A DNA stretch of 64,000 nucleotides, taken from positions 26,585-90,584 of the forward strand of contig NZ_JAPFGB010000024.1 of NCBI RefSeq assembly GCF_026241095.1. Direction: 5' to 3'. This stretch comes from Saccharopolyspora sp. NFXS83 (GTDB taxonomy: Bacteria > Actinomycetota > Actinomycetes > Mycobacteriales > Pseudonocardiaceae). Each line of letters opens with the position of its first letter. Positions within the stretch are counted from its first letter, which is position 1. This document shows, piece after piece, positions 37,409 through 46,738 of the stretch. The position numbers and the translations under genes were made by a program. Under the pieces are notes generated by a model that was given only the letters and a program-made list of their open reading frames with translations, was not told the DNA's origin and ran no database searches.

Positions 37409-38766
37409 CGGGTCCCCCCCAGGGTGCCGGTGGAATCGGCGGCGGCGTCGGCGGCCGGGCGGTGCGCCTGGCTCAGCCGGAGCTCGGCGATGCGGTGGCG
37501 GTCCATGCTCGTGACCGTGAGCCGCCACGGGCCGACGTCGACCTGATCACCGCGGGACGGGATGCGGCCCAAGCGGGACATCACCAGCCCGGCGACGGTC
37601 TCGTATTCGCCGTGGGGCATCTCGAACCCGGTGGCCTCCTCGATCTCGTCGGCGCGCAGCAGGCCGGACACGATCCAGGTGCCCTTGGCCAGCGGGCGCA
37701 CCGCCGCGGTCTCGCGCCGGTCGTGCTCGTCGCGCACGTCGCCGATGATCTCCTCGACCACGTCCTCCAGGCTCACGATGCCCGCGGTGCCGCCGTACTC
37801 GTCGACGACCAGCGCCAGCTGCAGCCCGGAGCCGCGCAACCTGTTGAGCAGCGAGTCCCCGTCGAGCGTTTCCGGCACGGTCGGCACCGGGCGGGCCAGC
37901 GAACCGACCGGGGTGGTGTCGCGCTGATCGCCGGGAACGCCGAACGCCTGCTTGACGTGCACCACGCCCTGGACGTTGTCCAGGTCGCCGTCGTGCACGG
38001 GGAACCGGGAGAAACCGGTGCGCCGCGCCACCGCCAGCAGGTCCAGGATCGACGCGTCCGAGGGCAGCGACTCCACCTTCACGCGCGGGGTCATCAGCTC
38101 GTCGGCGGAGCGGTCGCCGAAGCGCAGCGAGCGGTCCATCAGCGCCGCGGTGGACTCGTCGAGCGTTCCGTGCTCGGCGCTGGAGCGCACGATCGACCCG
38201 AGCTCGTCGGGGGACCGCGCCGAGCGCAGCTCCTCCTGCGGTTCGATGCCGAGTCGGCGCACCACCCAGTTCGCGCTGTTGTTCATGCTGTCGATGAGCC
38301 AGCGGAACACCTGGGAGAAGCGGGAGTGGTACCCGGAGACGGCCCGCGCGGTCAGCAGTGGCCGGGCGATGGCGAGGTTCTTCGGCACCATCTCGCCGAA
38401 CACCATCGACAGCGTGGTGGCCAGCAGGATCGCCACCACCAGCGAGATCGGCCCGGCCACCGCGTTGGGCAGGCCCACGGCCAGGAACACCGGGCGCAGC
38501 AGTTCGCCGATCAGCGGCTCGGCCACGTAACCGGTGATCAGCGTGGTCAGGGTGATGGCGACCTGGGCGCCGGAGAGCTGGAACGACAGCGTGCGGTGGG
38601 CGCGCTGGACGGCTTTCGCACGCCGGTCACCGACGTTGCTGACGTGCGCGTCGACGGTGCTGCGTTCCAGGGAGGTCAGGGAGAATTCCGCGGCCACGGC
38701 GAGCGCGGTGCCCAAGGTGAGCACCACGACGAACAGGAGTCCGAGGAGGGAGAGCACGATGGCCAT
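37405..38766 (-). CDS. CNNM/CorC-family membrane protein with CBS and CorC_HlyC domains
   Basis: A 453-residue full-length member. CNNM domain at about 1-190 (AAEFSLTSLERSTVDAH, TLITGYVAEPLIGELL, SMVFGEMVPKNLAIARP), CBS pair at about 215-345 (ELMTPRVKVESLPSDA, GFSRFPVHDGDLDNVQGVVHVKQAF, LALVVDEYGGTAGIVSLEDVVEEIIGDVRDEHD), and a C-terminal CorC_HlyC transporter-associated domain (about 355-430). Probably a divalent-cation exporter with its short paralogue. The ATG at 38766 gives the family N-terminus. Confidence 0.92.
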   Translation of the reverse strand: MAIVLSLLGLLFVVVLTLGTALAVAAEFSLTSLERSTVDAHVSNVGDRRAKAVQRAHRTLSFQLSGAQVAITLTTLITGYVAEPLIGELLRPVFLAVGLPNAVAGPISLVVAILLATTLSMVFGEMVPKNLAIARPLLTARAVSGYHSRFSQVFRWLIDSMNNSANWVVRRLGIEPQEELRSARSPDELGSIVRSSAEHGTLDESTAALMDRSLRFGDRSADELMTPRVKVESLPSDASILDLLAVARRTGFSRFPVHDGDLDNVQGVVHVKQAFGVPGDQRDTTPVGSLARPVPTVPETLDGDSLLNRLRGSGLQLALVVDEYGGTAGIVSLEDVVEEIIGDVRDEHDRRETAAVRPLAKGTWIVSGLLRADEIEEATGFEMPHGEYETVAGLVMSRLGRIPSRGDQVDVGPWRLTVTSMDRHRIAELRLSQAHRPAADAAADSTGTLGGTR

Positions 38767-39320
38767 CAGCGATCACCTCGCTGCGGGCCGGAGACGGTGA
38801 GCGGAAAGCCGGGACTACTCGGTCCCGGCTCGGTACTACCTTCAGTCGACTGTGCCGTGGGCACCGAACGTGTCACTCCTCGGGAAAAACGGAAATATGC
38901 GACCCGAGTATATCCCGAATGGAGCACCAGGACCGCACACCGTGATGCCTGCGACGCTGGTCACCACCGGTTCAGGCTCCTCGCGGCGGACGTCGTGGTA
39001 ACTGCTCGGCACGTCGTTGAGCAGCGGTTTCGAGTTTCCCGGGGGCTCCCGGCGGCGGTCGTGCGCCGAGCGCCGAACGCGCTCTGGCGGAGATCGACAA
39101 AACCCTCCGGGGCTGCGCGTGGCGCGTGGGCCTGGTCCGGGGTGGCGACGGGGGAGCGGGTGCCGCGGTGGCCGCGCCCGCTCGATGATCATGTGAGGGG
39201 GCTCCCCCGAGTTTTCACCGTATTTCCGGGTTGTGGTTCACACCATTAGCCGAGGGCGTAACCTCTGCGCAGTTCCGCAGGCGGCCACCAGCCGCATCCA
39301 GCACCAGAGAGGTCGTGATC
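38767..39320. other. 554-base divergent intergenic region, no gene seen
   Basis: Open frames occur on both strands but lack codon bias and ribosome sites. The segment near 38880-38925 is relatively AT-rich (CGGAAATATG..GAGTATATCCCG) and could hold a promoter for the CBS genes. TGTGGTTCACA near 39231-39241 is a small palindrome upstream of the transporter gene. Neither is assigned. Confidence 0.4.
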
Positions 39321-40799
39321 GTGAGTACCCCCACGGTTGCGGACGCGCCGCAGCAGGGCTTTTTCGGGCACCCGCGGGCATTGTCCACGCTGTTCTTCAC
39401 CGAGATGTGGGAGCGCTTCTCCTACTACGGGATGCGCGGGATCCTCGCGCTCTACCTGTACACCGCGATCCAGGACGGCGGCCTCGGGCTGCCGGAGACG
39501 ACCGCCACCTCGCTGGTCTCCGCCTACGGTGCCTCGGTCTACCTGACCGGTGTCGCCGGTGGCTGGCTCGCCGACCGCCTGTTCGGCGCCCGCAGCGCCG
39601 TGTTCTGGGGCGGTGTGCTGATCATGTTCGGGCACATCGCGATGGCGGTGCCCGGCGGGCTCACCACCACCGGCATCGGCCTGGTCCTGATCATCGCCGG
39701 TACGGGTCTGCTCAAGCCGAACGTGTCGAAGATGGTCGGTGACCTGTACACCGAGCAGGACAAGCGCCGCGACTCCGGCTTCTCGATCTTCTACATGGGC
39801 ATCAACCTCGGCGGCTTCGCCGGGCCGTTGATCGCCGGGCTGCTGCAGTCGGAGATCGGATTCCACTGGGGATTCGGCGCCGCGGCCGTCGGCATGGCGC
39901 TGGGCCTCGTGCAGTACGTGCTGGGCAAGGGCAACCTCGCCAGCATCAGCCAGATCCCGGCGAACCCGCTGCCCGCCGAGCACAAGGGCGGCGTGCTGGG
40001 GCGCGCAGGCGGCATCGCGGCCGTGTTCGTGGTGGGCCTGGTGGCGTTGGTGGGCACCGGGACGATCGGGCTCGACGGCCTGGTCAACCTGGTGACGATC
40101 ATCTCGGCCGTGCTGCCGGTCATCTACTTCGTGGTGATGCTCAGCAGCAAGCAGATCACCGAGGTCGAACGGGCACGGCTGATCGCCTACATCCCGCTGT
40201 TCCTCGCGACGGCGCTGTTCTTCCTGCTCTTCGAGCAGCAGGCGTCCACGCTGGTGATCGTCACCGACATGCAGACGACCAACGAGGTGTTCGGCTGGGA
40301 GTTCCCGGTCAGCTGGTTCCAGTCGATCAACTCGTTGACGATCATCATCCTGGCGCCGGTGTTCGCCGCGCTGTGGCTGAAGCTCGCCGACCGCCAGCCG
40401 AGCACTCCGATCAAGTTCGTCGGCGGCCTGGTGTTCGTCGGCCTCGGCTTCCTGTGGGTGGTGCTGTCCGGCTTCGTCACCAACGCCGAGGGCAAGCAGC
40501 TCGCGCTGGTCGTGGCCATGGTCTTCGTCATCATGACCATCGGGGAGCTGATGCTCTCGCCGGTGGGCCTGTCGGTGACCACGAAGCTCGCCCCCGCGGT
40601 GTTCTCCTCGCAGACCATGGGCTTGTACTTCCTGGCGCCCGCGATGGGGCAGGGGATCGGGGCGCAGGTGGTCAAGCTCTACGACCCGGCGAACCAGACC
40701 CTGTACTTCGGCGTGATCGGGGTGGCCACCATCGCCTGCGGCGGTCTGCTGGCACTGGCCGCACCGAAGATCAAGAAGCTGATGCACGGCGTGCCGTGA
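39321..40799 (+). CDS. Proton-dependent oligopeptide transporter (POT/PTR2, DtpT-like)
   Basis: A 492-residue MFS-type importer of di- and tripeptides. The proton-coupling ExxERFxYYG motif is complete in EMWERFSYYGMRG (about residues 24-36), and the second signature FSIFYMGINLGGFAGPLIAG follows around residues 155-174. Twelve to fourteen hydrophobic segments are evident. Start: GTG at 39321 with GAGAGG 9 bases upstream; the frame is open earlier but reads as noise. It is monocistronic, convergent with the FUSC gene. Confidence 0.95.
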   Translation: MSTPTVADAPQQGFFGHPRALSTLFFTEMWERFSYYGMRGILALYLYTAIQDGGLGLPETTATSLVSAYGASVYLTGVAGGWLADRLFGARSAVFWGGVLIMFGHIAMAVPGGLTTTGIGLVLIIAGTGLLKPNVSKMVGDLYTEQDKRRDSGFSIFYMGINLGGFAGPLIAGLLQSEIGFHWGFGAAAVGMALGLVQYVLGKGNLASISQIPANPLPAEHKGGVLGRAGGIAAVFVVGLVALVGTGTIGLDGLVNLVTIISAVLPVIYFVVMLSSKQITEVERARLIAYIPLFLATALFFLLFEQQASTLVIVTDMQTTNEVFGWEFPVSWFQSINSLTIIILAPVFAALWLKLADRQPSTPIKFVGGLVFVGLGFLWVVLSGFVTNAEGKQLALVVAMVFVIMTIGELMLSPVGLSVTTKLAPAVFSSQTMGLYFLAPAMGQGIGAQVVKLYDPANQTLYFGVIGVATIACGGLLALAAPKIKKLMHGVP

Positions 40800-40851
40800 T
40801 CTGAGGTGGGCACAGCGGCGGGCGGTCCCGGAAGCGGCGCCGCCCGCCGCG

Positions 40852-43053
40852 TCATGTTCGGGCCGCGTCGGTCTCGCGGCCGAGGGGGGACGTGCCCTGG
40901 TTCGGCACGCCGATCTCGGTCGCGGCATCGTCGAGCAGGGAACGCAGCCTGTCCAGCACGGCCAGCGTCCGGTGCAGCGACGTCGGATCCTGCGGCAGCG
41001 ACTCGGCGATGTCGCGCAGGTCGTCGGCCCATCCGCGAGCGGAGTCCCGCGCGGCGCCGAAGCTCTGCTCGGCTTCGCTCGTCATCGCGTTCGCCATCTC
41101 GGCCAGCGCCCACAGCAGTTCGGCCAGCCGGGTCCTGGTGTCGTCGTCGACCATCTCCACCGCGGGCGGCAGGACCTGGGCGAGGTTGCGGGCCGCGTAG
41201 GCGCAGCCGGTGAACACCGTCAACGACCGGTCCAGCGGGCTGCGCCGCGACGGCAGCCGGTAGGCGACCAGCGGACGCGCGCTGGACAGCGCCTTGTGCA
41301 GGGCGTCGTCCACCTCGCGGACCCCTTCCCGCAGCCCGTCGTCAGGGGTGCCGGCGCCGACCGAGGTGCCCGTCGAGCGCAGCACGTCCCGCAGCCGGAG
41401 CAGGAATTCCTCGGTGTTGTCCCGCAGCAGCCGCCGGGTGCCGGTGGGCAGCACCAGGGTCGCGGCGAGCACTCCGGCGACGGCGCCGATCGCGGTCTCG
41501 GCCAGCCGCACGCCGAGCACGGTGACGTCGAACGTGCCGAGCACGCCGTAGAGGGCGCCGAGCATCGTGGTGATGAAGAACGTCATCCCGGCGTAGGACA
41601 CCCCTGCCAGGTAGAACGCCATGAACACGCAGCCGAGGATCATCGCCAGCTCGGCCGCGGAGTTCCCGGTGATGCGTGAGGCGACCAGCACGCCGGCCAC
41701 CACCCCGAGCATGGTGCCCGCGGTCCGCTGCCAGGCCCGCACGACCAGCTCGCCGCGGCTGTTGGCGCTGATGAACACGACGAACGCCGTGATCACCGCC
41801 CAGTACCAGCGGTTCGGCGAGACGAGCTGGCCGAGCACGATCGCGACCGCCGCGGCGCAGGTGACCTGCACGGCGGCCCGCACCTCGGGACGCCGCAACC
41901 CGGTCTCCTGCTCGGTGCGGCCGTCGGTGTCGCGCTCATCGGAGTCCGCGCCGTCGTCGTTCTCGTCGTCGGAGCCGGTGTCGCGGGGGCGGGGCGCGAC
42001 CCGGCCGAGGTCCGCGCTCGCGGCGGTGAACTCGGCGAGCGCGGCGCCCAGCCTGCGGATCGCCATCGCCAGCTCCACCGAACCGTCCCGCCCCGGCCGG
42101 TTCTGCTCCGGAGCCGCGGAGTCGTCCGCGGGCCGGACGCCGTCGCGCTCGATGCGGTCGGCGAGCCCGCGGGCCGCGGCCCGGATCTCCGAGGCGTCGC
42201 TGCGCACGACGGCGAGCAGCCCTGCCACGGCCTGCGCCACCGCGGTGCCGCCGCTGGGGTGGTCGATCACCCGGATCAGCGGGTTGAGCAGGTTCTCCGC
42301 GGTCAGCTCCACGCTCAGGATCCGCCGCCGCAGCAGTTCCCGTTCCGCCTCGTCGAGGCCCTCCAGCTCGGAGACCGCGTTCTCCAGCATCCGGGCGGTC
42401 TCGTTCAGCCGCGTCGATCGGTGCTGGAGCCGCTTGCGGTACCGCGTGCCCTCGGGGTTCTGGGCGACGTTGCGCACGTCGTGCAGCAGCCCCTGCACCT
42501 GGGCGCGCAACGTGCGCCGGCCCCGGTCGAGGATTCCGCGCGGGTCGTCGCGCAGCAGCACGAACCTCAGCACGAACGCGCTGAGCGCGCCGAGCACGGC
42601 CGCCAGCAGCAGGTCGGGCAGCTGGGGCGGCTGCGGGCGCAGGAACATCGCGAAGAAGTACCCCATGAACGCGACCATGCCGAAGGCGAAGTAGCGGGGC
42701 CCGAACCTCCGGATGTAGGTCGCGAGGAACACGACCGGCAGGAACAGCGCCACGTGCAGCACCGGCATGCTCGCGGTCGAGACGGCCAGCACCAGCGAGA
42801 CGGCCGCGGGCAGCGGCATCAGCAACGTCGTGCGGCGGCGCTCGCGCTCGGTCTCGTCGTTGACCGCCGTGGTCGAGTTGACCGCGACCACGGCCGCGAT
42901 CATCCCGTTGGTCAGCGGCCGGTCCCACAGCGCCAGGAGTCCGAGCGTGACCACGAGCGCCAGGGCCGTCGCCGCCGTCACTCGCGTGGCGTTGCGCAGG
43001 CGGCGAAGCGCAGGGTCGGAGGCGAGGAAGCGGTTCCACCACTCGCTGACCAT
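40852..43053 (-). CDS. FUSC-family membrane protein (aromatic acid exporter-like)
   Basis: A 733-residue protein with two FUSC modules. The first membrane block (about 25-165) has TLGLLALWDRPLTNGMIAAVVAVNSTTAVNDE; a helical cytoplasmic region (about 170-345) follows; an acidic, probably disordered linker precedes the second membrane block (about 390-530; VTCAAAVAIVLGQLVSPNRWYWAVITAFVVF). It resembles YccS/AaeB-type proteins, some of which export aromatic acids. It lies 109 bases downstream of acnR on the same strand, so partial co-transcription is possible. The substrate is unknown. Confidence 0.88.
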   Translation of the reverse strand: MVSEWWNRFLASDPALRRLRNATRVTAATALALVVTLGLLALWDRPLTNGMIAAVVAVNSTTAVNDETERERRRTTLLMPLPAAVSLVLAVSTASMPVLHVALFLPVVFLATYIRRFGPRYFAFGMVAFMGYFFAMFLRPQPPQLPDLLLAAVLGALSAFVLRFVLLRDDPRGILDRGRRTLRAQVQGLLHDVRNVAQNPEGTRYRKRLQHRSTRLNETARMLENAVSELEGLDEAERELLRRRILSVELTAENLLNPLIRVIDHPSGGTAVAQAVAGLLAVVRSDASEIRAAARGLADRIERDGVRPADDSAAPEQNRPGRDGSVELAMAIRRLGAALAEFTAASADLGRVAPRPRDTGSDDENDDGADSDERDTDGRTEQETGLRRPEVRAAVQVTCAAAVAIVLGQLVSPNRWYWAVITAFVVFISANSRGELVVRAWQRTAGTMLGVVAGVLVASRITGNSAAELAMILGCVFMAFYLAGVSYAGMTFFITTMLGALYGVLGTFDVTVLGVRLAETAIGAVAGVLAATLVLPTGTRRLLRDNTEEFLLRLRDVLRSTGTSVGAGTPDDGLREGVREVDDALHKALSSARPLVAYRLPSRRSPLDRSLTVFTGCAYAARNLAQVLPPAVEMVDDDTRTRLAELLWALAEMANAMTSEAEQSFGAARDSARGWADDLRDIAESLPQDPTSLHRTLAVLDRLRSLLDDAATEIGVPNQGTSPLGRETDAART

Positions 43054-43162
43054 CTCGTGCGCCCGCTCCTCTCCCGGCGGCCCGGTCCGGCCGCCGCCGC
43101 GACCTTACGCCCGCGCGGGTGGTGGCGACCCGCTCAACCGCGCCGCGCGAGCGGGGGAGCGA

Positions 43163-43756
43163 TCACCGGCCCCGGTGGCGCCGGACGCTCTCCTCGACGA
43201 CGTCGAGCACGGGCCCGAGATCGTCGGCGGGCAGCCCCATCGCCAAGTGCGAGACGAGCCCTTCGAGGACGAGCTCCAGGTAGGCGGTGAGCACGTCGAC
43301 GTCCACGTCGTCGCGCAGGTTGCCGCCTTCGCGCTGCCACTGCAGCCGGGCCTTCGTGGCGGCCGTGAGCTGTTCGGAGCGCTGCGCCCAGCGCGCCCGG
43401 AACTCGGAGTCGGTGCGCAGCCGCCGGGACACCTCCAGCCGGGTGCCCAGCCACTCGGTCTCCGATTCGGCGCCGCCACCGGGCGTGCGATCGGAGAGCA
43501 GGTCGCGCATCACCTGCACCAGGCCCTGTTCGGCCACCACGTCGGCCATTCGAGCGGCGTCGTCCTCGGCCAAGGCGAGGAACAACGATTCCTTGTCCTT
43601 GAAGTGGTGGAAAATCGCGCCGCGGGACAATCCGGTGGCTTCTTCCAGTCTGCGAACCGTGGCGCCTTCGTATCCGTGGCGCGCGAAGCAGGTCCGGGCA
43701 CCGTCGAGGATCTGGCGGCGCCTGGCCTGGAGGTGATCCGGACTGACCCTGGGCAT
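43163..43756 (-). CDS. acnR: TetR-family regulator, AcnR-like
   Basis: A 197-residue TetR repressor. The helix-turn-helix region RRRQILDGARTCFARHGYEGATVRRLEEATGLSRGAIFHHFKDKESLFLALA and the following DDAARMADVVAEQGLVQVMRDLL are very close to what I recall of corynebacterial AcnR, the aconitase repressor that binds citrate and magnesium. Start ATG 43756; no ribosome site, so perhaps leaderless. In many relatives acnR adjoins acn; here acn is 8.5 kb away, but an AcnR-consensus site precedes acn (55164-55179). A palindrome 34 bases upstream of this gene may serve autoregulation. Confidence 0.88.
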   Translation of the reverse strand: MPRVSPDHLQARRRQILDGARTCFARHGYEGATVRRLEEATGLSRGAIFHHFKDKESLFLALAEDDAARMADVVAEQGLVQVMRDLLSDRTPGGGAESETEWLGTRLEVSRRLRTDSEFRARWAQRSEQLTAATKARLQWQREGGNLRDDVDVDVLTAYLELVLEGLVSHLAMGLPADDLGPVLDVVEESVRRHRGR

Positions 43757-43789
43757 TGGATGATCGTCCCAGGTCGGCGGCGTCCAATG

Positions 43790-43809
43790 CAATCCGTACG
43801 TACGTATTG
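43790..43809. promoter_or_regulatory. Palindrome upstream of acnR, possible TetR operator
   Basis: CAAT-CCGTACGTACGT-ATTG, 20 bases, 9 of 10 pairs symmetric. It lies between acnR (minus) and egtA (plus). It does not match the CAGNACnnncGTACTG AcnR consensus, so its binder is uncertain; GC-rich palindromic tracts also occur by chance. Confidence 0.45.
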
Positions 43810-44018
43810 TTGGCAACCGTCCACCTGTTGGGGAATTATCGCGCACAGGCACTGGACTTTTCCGCACACCTGCGCGCCGATCCCGCCAATTCGAGTGATG
43901 TTCGTCCGATTCGTGTCATTTCCACGTTCGTTCGCGAATCGTGCCGGGTGCTCGACCGGACGGGTGCGACCAACGTCGGTCCTCGGTAGCGTCGGTTCCC
44001 ACCCAGGTGGTGATCAGC

Positions 44019-45257
44019 ATGACCGTGTCGATCGATTCCGCGACCGCGGCGCGTCCGCCCGCCGAGGTCCCCAGCTCCCGCATCCGCACTCGCGCCGAGG
44101 CCGAGACCTACGTGGCCTCGGTCTGCTTCAAGCACGGGCCCCCGAGGCTGCTCGGCGTCGAACTCGAATGGACCGTCCACCACGCCGATGATCCGCGCAG
44201 GCCGCTCGACGCCGAGACGTTGATCCGCGCGCTCGGCCCGCACGCTCCGCACTCCCTGGTCCCGGACAGCCCGCAGCGCCCGCTGCCCAACGGCTCCGCG
44301 CTCACCGTCGAACCCGGTGGCCAGGTCGAGGTCTCCAGCCTTCCGTCGCCTTCGCTGCGCTCCCTGTTCGACACGGTCGCCGCCGACGCCGAGCACGTCC
44401 GGCGCAGGCTCGCCGATGCCGCGCTGCTGCTGGGGGAGCACGGCACGGACCCGTGGCGCACCCCGCACCGCCTGCTGCACGTGCCGCGCTACGCGGCGAT
44501 GGAATGCGCGTTCGACCGCATCGGCATCGGCGGGCGCCTCATGATGTGCAGCACCGCCGGAGTGCAGGTGTGCTTGGACGCGGGCGAACCGCACCGGGTC
44601 GCGCCGCGCTGGGCCGCGCTGCACGCGCTGGGGCCGGTGCTGATCGCCGCGTTCGCGAACTCGCCGGAGCTGCTCGGTGAACCCACCGGCTGGGCGTCGG
44701 CGCGCACCCGGTCGCTGCTGCGCACCGACATCCCGCGGATGCGCCCCGGCCCGGCGACGGCCGATCCGGCGGCGGACTGGGCGCGCCGGGTGCTCGACAC
44801 CGCGCTGCTGTGCCTGCGCCGCGACGGCGCCGACTGGGGCGCTCCGGGCGGGGTGACCTTCGCCGAGTGGATCGGCGGGGCGCTGCCGGAGCCGCCGACT
44901 TTCGACGACCTCGACTACCACCTGACCACGATGTTCCCGCCGGTACGACCGCGCGGTTACCTCGAGGTGCGGTACCTGGACGCCCAGTTCGGCGACGGGT
45001 GGATGCTTCCCGCCGCGGCGCTGGTCGCGCTCTTCCACGACGAGTCCACCGTGGACGAGGTGTTGGAGCTGGCCGCTCCGGTGACCGGCAGGTGGGTCGA
45101 CGCGGCACGCCGCGGCCTCGCCGACCCGGTGCTGGCGCGCACCGCCACCGCCGTGGTGGAACTCGCCTGCCGATGTCTCGATGACCTGGGCGAAGCGCCG
45201 GAACTGGTGGGCCCGCTGGCCGACGCGGTGGCCCGGCGGCTCGCCGAAGCCCGCTGA
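44019..45257 (+). CDS. egtA: Ergothioneine biosynthesis glutamate-cysteine ligase EgtA
   Basis: A 412-residue GCS2-type ligase that makes gamma-glutamylcysteine, the sulphur donor for EgtB. Seen: GVELEWTVHHADD with ATP/metal Glu residues near the start, LTVEPGGQVEVSSLPSPSL (Glu ligands), TAGVQVCLDAG and RGYLEVRYLDAQ. ATG at 44019 with AGGTGG about 11 bases upstream. First gene of egtABCD, 86 bases before egtB. Confidence 0.93.
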   Translation: MTVSIDSATAARPPAEVPSSRIRTRAEAETYVASVCFKHGPPRLLGVELEWTVHHADDPRRPLDAETLIRALGPHAPHSLVPDSPQRPLPNGSALTVEPGGQVEVSSLPSPSLRSLFDTVAADAEHVRRRLADAALLLGEHGTDPWRTPHRLLHVPRYAAMECAFDRIGIGGRLMMCSTAGVQVCLDAGEPHRVAPRWAALHALGPVLIAAFANSPELLGEPTGWASARTRSLLRTDIPRMRPGPATADPAADWARRVLDTALLCLRRDGADWGAPGGVTFAEWIGGALPEPPTFDDLDYHLTTMFPPVRPRGYLEVRYLDAQFGDGWMLPAAALVALFHDESTVDEVLELAAPVTGRWVDAARRGLADPVLARTATAVVELACRCLDDLGEAPELVGPLADAVARRLAEAR

Positions 45258-45343
45258 TCGACGCGTGCGCAGTCCCGCGCGTCGGGGGCAGGGGCGACGA
45301 CTCCCCGAGCGCGCTCGTCTTCCGCGAACTTGGAGGTGACCCG

Positions 45344-46732
45344 GTGAGCACCAGGTCGAAGGCACGCACCGATCCCGAGACGGACACCGCGCCGGAGGTC
45401 AGCCGCGGCGACCTCGCCGAACTCGGCATCGAACGGCTGCGCTCACGCGTGGCCGACGAACTGATCCGCACCCGCGAACGCAGCGTCGCGCTCACCCAGA
45501 GCGTTGATGACGGCGACCTCACCCGTCAGCACTCGCCGCTGATGTCGCCGCTGGTGTGGGACCTCGCGCACATCGGCAGCCAGGAGGAGCTCTGGCTGGT
45601 GCGCGACGTCGGCGGGGCCGAGGCGATCCGCCCCGACATCGACGACCTCTACGACGCCTTCCAACACCCGCGCCGCGACCGACCGCAACTGCCGCTGCTG
45701 GGCCCGGCCGAAGCCCGCTCCTACGTGGGCATGGTGCGGGAGAAGGTGCTCGACCTGCTCGACCGCGCCCCGCTGGAGGGCAGGCGGCTGGTGGAGCAGG
45801 CGTTCGCGTTCGGCATGATCGTGCAGCACGAGCAGCAGCACGACGAGACGATGCTGGCCACCCACCAGTTGCGCGAAGGACCGCCGGTGCTGACGGCCGA
45901 GCCGCCGCCCGCCGCTTCCGGAGACCTGGCGCCGGAAGTCTTCGTTCCCGGCGGGCCGTTCACGATGGGCACCTCCACCGAGCCGTGGGCGCTGGACAAC
46001 GAACGCCCCGCCCACCAGGTGCACGTCGCGGACTTCCTCATCGACACCACGCCCGTCACCAACGGCGCCTACCGGCGCTTCGTCGAAGGCGGCGGCTACG
46101 ACGCGCCGCGGTGGTGGAGCGACGCGGGCTGGGCGTACCGGCAGCACGCGGAGCTCGGAGCGCCCCGGTTCTGGCGGCGCGACGGCGGAGGCTGGCTGCG
46201 GCGGCGCTTCGGGCACGTCGAACCGCTGCCCGACGACGAACCCGTGCTGCACGTCAGCTTCTACGAGGCCGAGGCGTACGCGCGGTGGGCGGGCAAGCGG
46301 CTGCCCACCGAGCAGGAGTGGGAGAAGGCCGCCCGTCACGATCCGCGCACCAGCCGGTCGCTGCGCTACCCGTGGGGCGACGAGGATCCGCGACCGGAAC
46401 ACGCGAACCTCGGCCAGCGGCACCTGCAGCCCGCACCGGCCGGGGCGTACCCGCGCGGCGCGGCCCCGTGCGGAGCGCGGCAGCTCATCGGTGACGTGTG
46501 GGAGTGGACGTCCTCGGACTTCCTGCCGCACCCGGGGTTCGTCGCCTTCCCGTACCGGGAGTACTCGGAGGTGTTCTTCGGCCCCGAGCACAAGGTGCTG
46601 CGCGGCGGCTCGTTCGGCACCGACGCCGCGGCCTGCCGGGGCAGCTTCCGCAACTGGGACCTGCCGATCCGGCGGCAGATCTTCGCCGGGTTCCGCTGCG
46701 CGCGCACGCCGCGCCCGGGCGAGCTCGGCTGA
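45344..46732 (+). CDS. egtB: Hercynylcysteine sulfoxide synthase EgtB
   Basis: A 462-residue non-haem iron enzyme joining gamma-glutamylcysteine to hercynine with oxygen. The N-terminal DinB-like domain (about 30-180) contributes the three iron His: His76 in LAHIGSQEELW and His162/His166 in VQHEQQHDET. The C-terminal FGE-sulfatase domain (about 200-460) has FVPGGPFTMGTSTEPWALDNERPAH, WAGKRLPTEQEWEKAA and LRGGSFGTDAAACRGSFRNW. GTG at 45344 with GGAGG 7 bases upstream. It runs 6 bases before egtC. Confidence 0.97.
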   Translation: MSTRSKARTDPETDTAPEVSRGDLAELGIERLRSRVADELIRTRERSVALTQSVDDGDLTRQHSPLMSPLVWDLAHIGSQEELWLVRDVGGAEAIRPDIDDLYDAFQHPRRDRPQLPLLGPAEARSYVGMVREKVLDLLDRAPLEGRRLVEQAFAFGMIVQHEQQHDETMLATHQLREGPPVLTAEPPPAASGDLAPEVFVPGGPFTMGTSTEPWALDNERPAHQVHVADFLIDTTPVTNGAYRRFVEGGGYDAPRWWSDAGWAYRQHAELGAPRFWRRDGGGWLRRRFGHVEPLPDDEPVLHVSFYEAEAYARWAGKRLPTEQEWEKAARHDPRTSRSLRYPWGDEDPRPEHANLGQRHLQPAPAGAYPRGAAPCGARQLIGDVWEWTSSDFLPHPGFVAFPYREYSEVFFGPEHKVLRGGSFGTDAAACRGSFRNWDLPIRRQIFAGFRCARTPRPGELG

Positions 46733-46738
46733 CCCGGC

